Shown here: positions 1 to 6,114 of the stretch, in pieces
Numbering within the stretch: position 1 is the stretch's first letter
Layout: each line of letters begins with the position of its first letter
Assembly (NCBI GenBank): GCA_002422985.1
Contig: DITZ01000061.1
Location: 1 to 11,585, forward strand
Direction: 5' to 3'
DNA from: Sphingomonadales bacterium UBA6171
GTDB lineage: Bacteria; Pseudomonadota; Alphaproteobacteria; Sphingomonadales; Sphingomonadaceae
DNA length: 11,585 nucleotides
Notes under the pieces: model-generated
The model's input: the letters and a program-made list of their open reading frames with translations, nothing else
The model's database searches: none
Told to the model about the DNA's origin: nothing
Position numbers and translations under genes: made by a program

Positions 1-55
1 TGCCATGGTCAACGTGGGCGATAATCGCAATGTTACGCAAGGGGCGTGACGCCAT
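1..55 (-). CDS. typA: TypA/BipA ribosome-associated GTPase, N-terminal fragment (cut by window edge)
   Basis: Only the first 18 codons are in the window, reading leftward from an ATG at 55. They encode MASRPLRNIAIIAHVDHG, the start of a translational GTPase G domain: the NIAIIAHVDHG stretch is the beginning of the P-loop (G1, AHVDHGKT). The Val in AHVDHG and the short N-terminus fit TypA/BipA better than LepA, which usually has SIIAHIDHGKS. By family, TypA binds ribosomes and helps 50S assembly and stress or cold growth. The gene diverges from rodZ across about 200 bp. The identification rests on 18 residues, so another translational GTPase is possible but less likely. Confidence 0.8.
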   Translation of the reverse strand, partial: MASRPLRNIAIIAHVDHG

Positions 56-101
56 GATGAGCTTCAATCCTGTGGGAGGCGCCGGGGAGCGCGGGTGCGG
101 C

Positions 102-130
102 CCCATAGCGCAAATGCCGCGTTGCAACAA
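102..130 (-). promoter_or_regulatory. Candidate promoter of typA
   Basis: Read on the minus strand, TTGTTG (130-125), a 17-bp spacer and TATGGG (107-102) form a loose sigma-70-type promoter. It would start transcription near 95 and leave a 5' leader of about 40 nt before the typA ATG at 55. Spacing is right but the hexamers are imperfect, so this is a suggestion from sequence alone. Confidence 0.28.
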
Positions 131-257
131 GGCTGCACGATTAATAGCAAAAGCGATGCGTTGAAGCCGTAGCAAAGGTTGACATTTTGCTGCCGAAGGG
201 CACAACCCCCGCAGGCAGCGGGGCAGCAACAATCAGGGCAGTTCGGCGGGAGACGGC

Positions 258-1277
258 ATGGCGCGCAAGGCGGCAGAAGCAGGCGAAGACAGCGGCGGCG
301 ATGGCGCAGCCGCCACGCCGAGAGCCGCGCCGCTGACAGTGGGCGCGCCGCTGACGGCGGGCGCGCTGCTGCGGCAGGCGCGCGAGGCCGCCGGCCTGTC
401 GCTGGAAGATGTCTCCACCCGCACCAAGGTTCGCCGCGGCATCCTGAAAGAGATAGAGGCGGACGATCACCACGCGCTGCCCGCGCTCACCTACACGCTG
501 GGCTTTGTGAAGGCGTTCGCCCGCACCGTGGGCATCGACCCGCAACTGGCCGCCGATCGCTACCGCACAGAATCGCGCAAGGGCGAACCGGTGCCGACGC
601 TGGTGGATCTGGAACCGCTGGAAGCCCGGCGCCTGCCGTCGCGCGGGCTGGTGATGCTGCTTTCCACCATCGTGATTCTGGTGCTCGGCCTGGTGGCCGC
701 CTGGGGGCTTGGCTGGTTCTCCCCCGCCACACCGAGCGAGCCGAAGCTGGCGCAGATGCCGGCGGCACAAACGCAGGCCGAAGCAGAAGCCGGCAGCGCG
801 GATGCGGCCCCCGCCGCGCCCGTCATTCCCGCCGACGCGCCGGTGAAACTGACTGCCGCAGACGAGGTGTGGCTGCGCGTTTCCGATGAAAGGGCAAAGG
901 AAACCCTGTTCATGGGCACGCTGGCGAAAGGCCAGTCGCTGGACCTGCCGCCCGGCCGCCCCTGGCAACTGCACACCGGTCGCGCCGGTGCGCTGGAGGT
1001 GCGCGTGGGCGGGCAACTGCTGCCGCCGCTGGGCGGACCGGCCGAACAAGTGCGCGACTCGCTGCTGACGCCGGACGCGCTGCTGGGCCGCACGCCGGCA
1101 ACAGCGCTGGCCAATACGCCCGGGGCCAATACGCCTGGAGTCGGCGCGCCTGTGCCGGGTGCGGCAAAAGCGCCTGCCGCGAAAGCCCCGCCCGCCGCCC
1201 CGGTGCCGGGGCTGGCCGACGCGCGCGTTCCCGCACCCGCCCCGGTTCAGCCCGCAGCAAGCCCTGCGGGGCAATAA
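258..1277 (+). CDS. rodZ: RodZ-like helix-turn-helix, single-pass membrane protein
   Basis: A 339-residue protein with the RodZ layout. There is a low-complexity N-terminus (1-32) and a Cro/C1-type HTH_25 domain at about 33-105 (GALLRQAREAAGLSLEDVS, then the ALTYTLGFVKAFART helix). One membrane helix lies at about 131-153, followed by an Ala/Glu-rich linker. A periplasmic RodZ C-terminal (DUF4115-like) beta domain spans about 196-275, and the last 65 residues are an Ala/Pro-rich tail. By family, RodZ ties MreB filaments to the cell-wall elongation machinery; the HTH binds MreB rather than acting mainly as a regulator. The ATG at 258 has GGGAG at 248-252. A perfect -35 TTGACA lies at 179-184, but no good -10 follows. 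The next gene starts 31 bp downstream, so the two are probably co-transcribed. Function is inferred from architecture. Confidence 0.85.
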   Translation: MARKAAEAGEDSGGDGAAATPRAAPLTVGAPLTAGALLRQAREAAGLSLEDVSTRTKVRRGILKEIEADDHHALPALTYTLGFVKAFARTVGIDPQLAADRYRTESRKGEPVPTLVDLEPLEARRLPSRGLVMLLSTIVILVLGLVAAWGLGWFSPATPSEPKLAQMPAAQTQAEAEAGSADAAPAAPVIPADAPVKLTAADEVWLRVSDERAKETLFMGTLAKGQSLDLPPGRPWQLHTGRAGALEVRVGGQLLPPLGGPAEQVRDSLLTPDALLGRTPATALANTPGANTPGVGAPVPGAAKAPAAKAPPAAPVPGLADARVPAPAPVQPAASPAGQ

Positions 1278-1308
1278 CAGGAAGCTGCGGGTCTGCGTGG
1301 AAGGGCAT

Positions 1309-2343
1309 ATGCTGAGGCGAACATATGAAAAAACCAGCCGGTGCCTAGTGCTGATGGCGGTGTTGCTGTCGGGCACGCCGCTGCTGGCGCAGGGCGTGGC
1401 GGTGGCTACACAGGCGCAGGTGACGCAGCTGGACAAGCGGGTGGGCACGCTGGAAAGCCAGGTGCGCGCCGTGCAGCGGCAGGTGTTTCCGGGCGGAGAC
1501 AAGCGCTTCTTTGCAGCAGACGCGCCGCCGCCCGCACCCGAACCCGCGCCCGTGATCGGCACGCCCGCCACCAGCCCGCTGGTTGATTTGACGCAGCGGG
1601 TGGAGGCGCTGGAAACCCAGCAACGCGCGCTGACCGGGCAGGTGGAGCAGTTGCAATTCCAGCTGCGCACCCTGCAATCGGATGTCAGCAAGGCGCGCGG
1701 TGACACGGATTTTCGCCTGAATGCCCTGGAAGGCCGGGCAAGCGCACCCGCCGGGCCAGATGCGATTCCGGAGGCCGGCCCCGGCCGCGCCCCCCCGCAA
1801 ACCACCCGGCCGCCGGGCCAGACGGCGCCCGGCGCCGCAGCCGATATACCCGTAGCCGGCGCCCGGCCGCCGGCGGCAAAGCCACCCCTGGCAAAGGCCG
1901 GGACGGCAATAGCGGACCCGCCGAAAACCGACGCCGCCGCCGCTGGAGGAGACCCGGCCGAAGCCGCCTATCGCGCCGCCTATGCGCTGTGGCAGGCAGG
2001 CGATGATGCCGGCGCAATCCGCGATTTTCAGGCCTTTCTGAAAGCGAACCCCAAACATCCCCGCGCCAGCCACGCCAGCTTCTGGCAGGGCCGGGCGATG
2101 ATGCGCCAGGGCCAGGCCGCCCAGGCCGCCAAAGCCTTTCTGGAAGGCTATCAACGCTACCCCCGTGGCGAACGCGCGCCCAACAGCCTGTTATGGCTGG
2201 GCAAAGCCCTGACCGACCTGAAACGCCCCGACGCCGCCTGCCAGGCCCTGGACGAGCTGAAAAAAGCCTATCCGGACCGGCTGACCGGAACCCTGCTAAA
2301 CGACAGCAACGCCGCCCGCGCCGCCGCGAAATGCGCGGGGTGA
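1309..2343 (+). CDS. cpoB: Exported coiled-coil/TPR protein, CpoB (YbgF)-like
   Basis: A 344-residue secreted protein. Residues 1-27 look like a Sec signal peptide (RR/K n-region, hydrophobic LVLMAVLLSGTPLLA core, cleavage near LLA-QG). Residues about 33-60 and 91-141 have heptad-like Leu/Val/Gln patterns typical of coiled coils. A Pro/Ala linker (about 145-212) leads to three TPR-like helical repeats at about 216-323 (AYRAAYALWQAGDDAGAIRDF; HASFWQGRAMMRQGQ; NSLLWLGKALTDLKRPDAA). Order and content match CpoB/YbgF, which in other Proteobacteria coordinates outer-membrane constriction (Tol-Pal) with peptidoglycan synthesis. Here it follows rodZ, not tolB-pal. I chose the ATG at 1309 because it has GGAAGG just upstream and gives a signal peptide; an upstream in-frame ATG at 1159 lies inside rodZ. 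Cys311 and Cys342 could form a disulfide. The specific CpoB assignment is an inference. Confidence 0.75.
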   Translation: MLRRTYEKTSRCLVLMAVLLSGTPLLAQGVAVATQAQVTQLDKRVGTLESQVRAVQRQVFPGGDKRFFAADAPPPAPEPAPVIGTPATSPLVDLTQRVEALETQQRALTGQVEQLQFQLRTLQSDVSKARGDTDFRLNALEGRASAPAGPDAIPEAGPGRAPPQTTRPPGQTAPGAAADIPVAGARPPAAKPPLAKAGTAIADPPKTDAAAAGGDPAEAAYRAAYALWQAGDDAGAIRDFQAFLKANPKHPRASHASFWQGRAMMRQGQAAQAAKAFLEGYQRYPRGERAPNSLLWLGKALTDLKRPDAACQALDELKKAYPDRLTGTLLNDSNAARAAAKCAG

Positions 2344-2366
2344 GGACGGGACAGGGTGCCGACGGG

Positions 2367-2592
2367 GAGCTGGAGTTGCCCCGCTTTGGTGGGCGGGTTG
2401 CGGTTTTGGTCTGCTGGGCCCGGTCATTGCGCCTCTGTTGATAGTCCGGCGATGCGTGGTAGCCCGGCGCGTACAAGCTCCACCATCTATCGCCCGAACA
2501 CAGACGGATACCCCGCTCGAAATCTGCCGATGTGACACTGCCCAAGCCATCTTGATGGTGGCCGCCAAAGCGGGGCAACTTCACTCCAGCTC
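2367..2592. repeat. 226-bp element with imperfect terminal inverted repeats (MITE-like or IS relic)
   Basis: The left arm (2367-2392) reads GAGCTGGAG followed by TTGCCCCGCTTTGGTGG. The right arm (2562-2592) is its reverse complement: CCGCCAAAGCGGGGCAA, a 5-base insertion CTTCA, then CTCCAGCTC. Matching is 16/17 in the inner block and 9/9 in the outer block. About 170 bp lie between the arms with no coding frame I recognise. Ends of this kind (CCRCCAAA..CGG..CAAC) resemble terminal repeats of IS3-type elements, and a related sequence occurs at 4642-4657. No clear target-site duplication flanks the arms. It may be a miniature non-autonomous element, the gutted remains of an insertion sequence, or simply a hairpin-forming repeat. 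Confidence 0.55.
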
Positions 2593-2935
2593 AAGACCTG
2601 CGTCCCGAATAATGGCAAGAAATACCATTCGCTTGACCGAAAACCGTCATCCAAAACATCCTGCGTCGCGGTCCTGTCGCCATCAGCACAACCGCCACAT
2701 CACATAGCCGGCCGTTGCGGGCGCCCGGCACAACTGCACGGGCTGCCATCGGCAGCATCCGCATGCGCAGCCGATGAACTGAAAAATTATCAACTCATTG
2801 AAATATTGTTAATTTTAGCTAGCGTATCCGAGCGCAGGCGCACCCCTTTCGCCCGGCATACAGCCACCATATGAGCGATCTGGTCGCCACAGGCGGCAAA
2901 AATCACGGATGCGTTGTCGTCAGTTGCGGATGTTA

Positions 2936-2980
2936 TTGACTTCGCATATCGGTGCATTATCAGAAAAGTATACGCATATC
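2936..2980 (+). promoter_or_regulatory. Putative promoter/operator of the aldehyde dehydrogenase
   Basis: A -35-like TTGACT at 2936-2941 is followed after 16 bp by a weak -10-like TATCAG (2958-2963). The octamer CGCATATC occurs twice in the same orientation, at 2943-2950 and 2973-2980, 30 bp apart. That is close to three helical turns, so both copies would face the same side of the DNA around the putative start site. Such a pair could be an operator for a regulator encoded elsewhere. The 5' leader would be about 85-90 nt. Confidence 0.3.
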
Positions 2981-3056
2981 AGCATCGTTGATTGTGGTTG
3001 AAATACCCTGCCTTCCCTTGTGGCAATCATCGCAAAAAGAGAGAGAGGATCATCAG

Positions 3057-4526
3057 ATGACGCTCGCCCCATTTTTCAAAAAGCCGCGCCAACTTTTTAT
3101 CGGGGGTCAATGGGTGGACTCTGTCTCCGGCGAATATTTCGACAGCATCGACCCCTCCACGGGCCTTGTGCTCGGGCAAGTTGCAAGAGGCGGGGCCGAG
3201 GATATTGACCGGGCGGTGGTTGCCGCACGCACGGCGTTCAATGGCGACTGGCAGTTCCTGCTTCCGTTCGACAGGCAGCATTTGATGCTGCGCCTGGCGG
3301 CGGCGATTGATAAGCGCTTCGACGAACTGGCAGTCCTTGAATCCTGCGACATGGGCGCGCCCATTACACGCACGACGGCATACCGGCGATGGATCCAGCA
3401 GATGTTCCACTATTATGCCGGGCAGGTGACCCAGACCCGCGGCGAAATTTTCGCGAACTCGATCCCTGGCGACCCGTTGAGCTATTCGCTTAAATTGCCG
3501 CTTGGCGTTGCCGGAGCCATCATACCCTGGAATGCGCCACTTATATCGCAGTTGTGGAGCATATGCCCGATGCTGGCCACGGGTTGCACGCTGGTCTTAA
3601 AGCCGGCCGAAGAAGCGGCTCTGTCCCCCTTGTTGATCGCGGAAATAATGTCCGAGGCGGGCCTTCCGGCGGGGGTGCTGAATGTCGTTCCCGGGCCGGG
3701 TAGTACGGCCGGCGCGCGGCTGGCTGAACATCCCGACGTCGACCGGATTTCCTTCACGGGGTCCACCGACACAGGTAAAAAAATCGTCAAAGCGTCGGCC
3801 GAAAGCATGAAGCGCGTTTCCGTGGAACTGGGCGGAAAATCGCCGAACATCATTTTCGCCGATGCCGATTTGAAGGCCGCCGCCATCGGCGCAGCAATGG
3901 CATGTTTCAATAATTCGGGGCAGGTCTGCTTTGCCGGCACGCGCCTTCTGGTGCAGCGCGCCATCTATGACGCCTTTGTTGAACAGGTCGCAGCCGTGGG
4001 GAGGGAACTTCACATCGGCCCCGCCCTCAATCCCGCAACGCAGCTCGGCCCCCTTGCATCGGCCGCCCAGCTCGATCGGGTTTCTGCTCATCTTGCATCG
4101 GCCAGAAAGGAGGGCGCCGAGATTGTTTCCGGCGGCACGCGTCTGAGCGGCGAATTCGAAAATGGCTATTTCATACAGCCTACCGTGATAGCTGGTGTGA
4201 CCAACCAGATGAAGATTGCACAAGAGGAGGTTTTCGGTCCCGTTCTCGCCGCTATTCCGTTCGACGAGGAGGAGGAAGCGATCCGGATCGCCAACGAGAC
4301 ACCCTATGGACTGGGCAGCGGTATCTGGAGCCGGGACGTAGGGCGCATACAGCGGGTTAGCCGTTCAATACGGGCCGGCATGACCTGGGCCAACTGCTAT
4401 GGGCTGATGGATCCTGCCACCACCTTCACCGGCACGAAACTCAGCGGCTACGGTGTCAAGGGCGGTCCAAGCCATATTGACGAATATCTTCTGACCAAAA
4501 CAATCTGGTCCAGCTCCCAACCTTAG
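3057..4526 (+). CDS. NAD(P)-dependent aldehyde dehydrogenase (ALDH superfamily)
   Basis: A 489-residue, full-length ALDH that oxidises an aldehyde to the carboxylic acid in the cytoplasm. The conserved elements are all present: the oxyanion Asn159 in IIPWNAPL, the cofactor-binding Lys182 in LKPAEEA, the FTGSTDTGK turn (233-241), the general base Glu257 in VELGGKSPN, the catalytic nucleophile Cys291 in NNSGQVCFAGTR, and Glu391 in EEVFGPV, followed by PYGLGSGIWSRD. The overall pattern is of the betaine/phenylacetaldehyde-type ALDHs acting on aromatic or aliphatic aldehydes; the substrate cannot be read from sequence. The ATG at 3057 has GAGAGAGG at 3041-3048, 8 bp upstream; a GTG at 2952 opens the same frame but has no ribosome site and adds no conserved sequence. 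Codon use is visibly less GC-rich than in neighbouring genes. It stands alone, flanked by insertion-sequence-like ends, which suggests horizontal acquisition. Confidence 0.93.
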   Translation: MTLAPFFKKPRQLFIGGQWVDSVSGEYFDSIDPSTGLVLGQVARGGAEDIDRAVVAARTAFNGDWQFLLPFDRQHLMLRLAAAIDKRFDELAVLESCDMGAPITRTTAYRRWIQQMFHYYAGQVTQTRGEIFANSIPGDPLSYSLKLPLGVAGAIIPWNAPLISQLWSICPMLATGCTLVLKPAEEAALSPLLIAEIMSEAGLPAGVLNVVPGPGSTAGARLAEHPDVDRISFTGSTDTGKKIVKASAESMKRVSVELGGKSPNIIFADADLKAAAIGAAMACFNNSGQVCFAGTRLLVQRAIYDAFVEQVAAVGRELHIGPALNPATQLGPLASAAQLDRVSAHLASARKEGAEIVSGGTRLSGEFENGYFIQPTVIAGVTNQMKIAQEEVFGPVLAAIPFDEEEEAIRIANETPYGLGSGIWSRDVGRIQRVSRSIRAGMTWANCYGLMDPATTFTGTKLSGYGVKGGPSHIDEYLLTKTIWSSSQP

Positions 4527-4551
4527 GGTCCAAACCCATTCAGCACTTTGA

Positions 4552-4660
4552 TTCCGGGCCAATGTGCTGATTCAGGATTACCTCAGCCCTATCGACTTCG
4601 AACGTGAAGCTGGGGTAGCCTGAATGAACTTGTCTCGGTGTCCACCAAACCGGCAACAGG
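4552..4660 (+). mobile_element. Relic of an IS3-family insertion sequence (transposase C-terminus plus end)
   Basis: The frame from 4552 to the TGA at 4621-4623 ends in DYLSPIDFEREAGVA. This resembles the C-terminal signature of IS3-family OrfB (DDE integrase-type) transposases, where a HSAL/HSTL..YLSP-x-x-FE motif closes the protein. A TGA at 4549-4551 interrupts the frame just upstream, directly after codons for HSAL. About 20 bp after the stop, CCACCAAACCGGCAAC (4642-4657) looks like a terminal inverted repeat and is related to the arms at 2375-2392 and 2562-2579. Only the last tens of codons survive, so the element is dead. It lies 25 bp from the polymerase stop codon. The match is from memory of the family, not a search. 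Confidence 0.5.
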
Positions 4661-4685
4661 CCAAAAGTGCGACCTAAACAACCCC

Positions 4686-6035
4686 TTAATCCTGGAATTC
4701 GCGGCGGTCGGGGACGCGGGTGAAGGCTATTTTGGTGCCGATGAGCGCTGTGCGGGGGTTGGGGAGGTGGCCGATCGTAGTGGTGCGGCCGTGGCGCTGG
4801 TTGATCTGGTCGATGGCGACGGCGAGCGCGCGGCTGCGGGTGCGGTGGGGGTGGAAGAGGTTTAGCTGGGTGCCGGTGGCGGGGCGGATGTCGTTCAGCG
4901 TTACCGCGACCAGACGGATGCGGGTTTGCGGCGTGGTTGCGGCGGCCAGACGCTGCCACAGGGTGGTGAGCGCATCGAGCAGGGGAAAGCTGTCGTCTGT
5001 GGGTTCAAAGCGGGTGGAGGCGTGCCAGCCGGAACCGGATTCCCGGCCAGTGGATAATGGGCCAGTGGATAGCGGGCCTGTGGATAATGGGCCGGCGGAT
5101 TCGAAACGGCCAGATTCGAAACGGCCAGATTCGAAACGGCCAGATTCGAATCTGACGGCGAGTGTCAGGTTTTTGGTGACGCATTCGGCGCGGCGCAGCC
5201 GGGTGGCGGCCTTCAGCAGCAGGCGACGGGCGGTTTGGCGGGCGGTCTCCGGGTCGCGCACCTGGGGTGCCAGAACATGGCTGTGGCCGATGGAGCGGGA
5301 TTGCTGCGGGCGCTCGGCAATATCCTCTCCGTGCAGGCCGTGCCACAGGCGCATGCCGAGCACGGACCCCCAGGCGCTGCCGGCGCGGCTTCGGCCCGGC
5401 TCCAGCAGTTGGCGCATGGTGGTGATGCCGCGCGCGTTCAGCCGTGCCTCCATCCTGCGGCCGATGCCGGGCACATCGGACAGGGGGAGCGGATAGAGCG
5501 CGTGCGGGAGCATGGAGCGGGTGATGACGGTGAGGCCGTCGGGCTTCTGCATGTCGGCCGCCATCTTGGCCACCAGGCGGGACGGCGCGATGCCGATGCT
5601 GGAGGTGAGGCAGGCGCCGACCCGGCGGGCGATGCCGGCCTTGATGCGCCGGGCCAGCGCGATGGCCTGTTCGGGGCTGTTCTCATTGTCCAGCAGGCGG
5701 CAGGCGACCTCGTCCACCGAGCAGATGTGGGTGACGGGGATGTGGCGCCAGACCTCTGCGACGATGCGTTCATGATAGTCGGAATAGACGGCATGGCCAT
5801 CGCCGACGATAATCAGCTGCGGGCAGAGGCGGCGGGCCTCTGCCACGCGCAGGCCGGTGCGGACGCCATAGGCTTTTGCTTCGTAGCTGGCGGCGATGAT
5901 GGTGCCGGAATCGACCTTTTCCGGGCCGATCGCGATGGCCTTGCCGCGCAGATGCGGGTGGAGCTGCTGCTGCACGCTGGCGAAATAGCTGTTGAGATCG
6001 AGATAGAGCCATCGAAGGGAGCGATCATCTTCCAT
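4686..6035 (-). CDS. Y-family (DinB/UmuC-like) translesion DNA polymerase, SOS-controlled
   Basis: A 449-residue Y-family polymerase that copies damaged DNA. The palm/finger domain has the first metal Asp13 in YLDLNSYFASV and Asp108-Glu109 in CSVDEVACRL, so the catalytic carboxylates are intact (unlike ImuB). SSIGIAPSRLVAKMAADMQKP and the helix-hairpin-helix LPLSDVPGIGRR (about 183-194) follow; the little finger starts near 246. QLNLF (390-394) fits the beta-clamp binding motif, though 55 residues before the C-terminus. The second residue of the usual DxD/DMD motif is Asn15. Residues about 297-330 are pentapeptide repeats (RFESG x4, GPLST x3) inside the little finger. I chose the ATG at 6035 because a LexA box covers 6042-6056 and therefore the alternative ATG at 6047. 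No Shine-Dalgarno is visible. The family is often annotated 'type VI secretion protein ImpB' by name confusion with the impB UV-repair gene. It is divergent from yhhQ. Confidence 0.88.
   Translation of the reverse strand: MEDDRSLRWLYLDLNSYFASVQQQLHPHLRGKAIAIGPEKVDSGTIIAASYEAKAYGVRTGLRVAEARRLCPQLIIVGDGHAVYSDYHERIVAEVWRHIPVTHICSVDEVACRLLDNENSPEQAIALARRIKAGIARRVGACLTSSIGIAPSRLVAKMAADMQKPDGLTVITRSMLPHALYPLPLSDVPGIGRRMEARLNARGITTMRQLLEPGRSRAGSAWGSVLGMRLWHGLHGEDIAERPQQSRSIGHSHVLAPQVRDPETARQTARRLLLKAATRLRRAECVTKNLTLAVRFESGRFESGRFESGRFESAGPLSTGPLSTGPLSTGRESGSGWHASTRFEPTDDSFPLLDALTTLWQRLAAATTPQTRIRLVAVTLNDIRPATGTQLNLFHPHRTRSRALAVAIDQINQRHGRTTTIGHLPNPRTALIGTKIAFTRVPDRREFQD
5045..5150 (-). repeat. In-frame 15-bp tandem repeats inside the polymerase gene
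   Basis: Two adjoining families of 15-bp units. Plus strand 5045-5089 holds three copies of GGCCAGTGGATAATG with 1-3 changes each (5045-5059, 5060-5074, 5075-5089). Plus strand 5098-5150 holds three and a half perfect copies of GATTCGAAACGGCCA (5098-5112, 5113-5127, 5128-5142, partial 5143-5150). On the coding strand these give RFESG repeats followed by GPLST repeats. A unit of 15 bp keeps the reading frame if copies are gained or lost. The perfect identity of the second family suggests recent expansion. Confidence 0.9.
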
Positions 6036-6041
6036 GGGTGC

Positions 6042-6056
6042 GAACATAACAAGAAC
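6042..6056 (-). promoter_or_regulatory. LexA (SOS) box of the Y-family polymerase
   Basis: On the minus strand this reads GTTCTTGTTATGTTC, a perfect match to the alphaproteobacterial LexA operator GTTC-N7-GTTC. It ends 7 bp before the polymerase ATG at 6035 and overlaps the putative -10. LexA bound here would block transcription until DNA damage triggers RecA-dependent LexA self-cleavage. It lies 58 bp upstream of yhhQ on the other strand, so a side effect on that gene is possible but less likely. Confidence 0.85.
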
Positions 6057-6071
6057 AGTTGCGCGAGTCGA
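6043..6071 (-). promoter_or_regulatory. Putative promoter of the Y-family polymerase, overlapping the LexA box
   Basis: On the minus strand TCGACT (6071-6066), 17 bp, then TATGTT (6048-6043) form a plausible -35/-10 pair. The -10 sits inside the LexA box. A start site about 7 nt after the -10 would fall at about 6036, next to the ATG at 6035. The message could then be leaderless, which would explain the lack of a ribosome-binding site. Confidence 0.4.
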
Positions 6072-6114
6072 GCGGCTGCGCCAAGGTGCGGGGGACAGAC
6101 AGGCCGGGGGCGTG

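Larger units (their letters stand above)
2344..3056. other. 713-bp gene-free stretch between cpoB and the aldehyde dehydrogenase
   Basis: I find no convincing protein here. The small open frames (for example plus strand 2438-2707 and the end of a minus-strand frame at 2584) have no recognisable domain and look like chance. The stretch holds an element with inverted ends (2367-2592), an AT-rich patch (about 2779-2822) that stands out from the GC-rich surroundings, and the putative promoter region of the aldehyde dehydrogenase (2936-2980). Base composition drops from cpoB towards the dehydrogenase. It reads as a junction between core genes and acquired DNA. Confidence 0.6.

Noticed and set aside
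122..132. TTGCAACAAGG in the typA-rodZ gap, the same as the end of the antitoxin repeat array
   Set aside because: A single 11-bp match with no array or second copy nearby; chance or a shared weak site cannot be told apart.
1325..1348. An ATG with AT-rich context (ATGAAAAAACC) as the start of cpoB
   Set aside because: It is out of frame with the gene and meets a stop codon after seven codons.
141..1805. A 554-codon minus-strand open frame opposite rodZ and cpoB
   Set aside because: It is antisense to two well-supported genes, its translation is Arg/Gly/Ala-rich with no domain, and long antisense frames are usual in DNA of this GC content.
2438..2707. An 89-codon plus-strand open frame in the stretch before the aldehyde dehydrogenase
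   Set aside because: No ribosome-binding site or domain; it runs across an inverted-repeat arm and has an unnatural composition.
5049..5087. Three DnaA-box-like sequences 15 bp apart (one a perfect TTATCCACA at 5079-5087, minus strand)
   Set aside because: They follow from the 15-bp GPLST-coding repeats inside a gene; no AT-rich unwinding region or origin-associated genes are nearby.
4686..6035. ImuB (the non-catalytic Y-family partner of DnaE2)
   Set aside because: The catalytic Asp13, Asp108 and Glu109 are present, and no imuA or dnaE2 is next to the gene.
6057..6114. A preQ1 riboswitch upstream of yhhQ
   Set aside because: The leader is short and GC-rich, without the A-rich tail and pseudoknot elements of known preQ1 aptamers.
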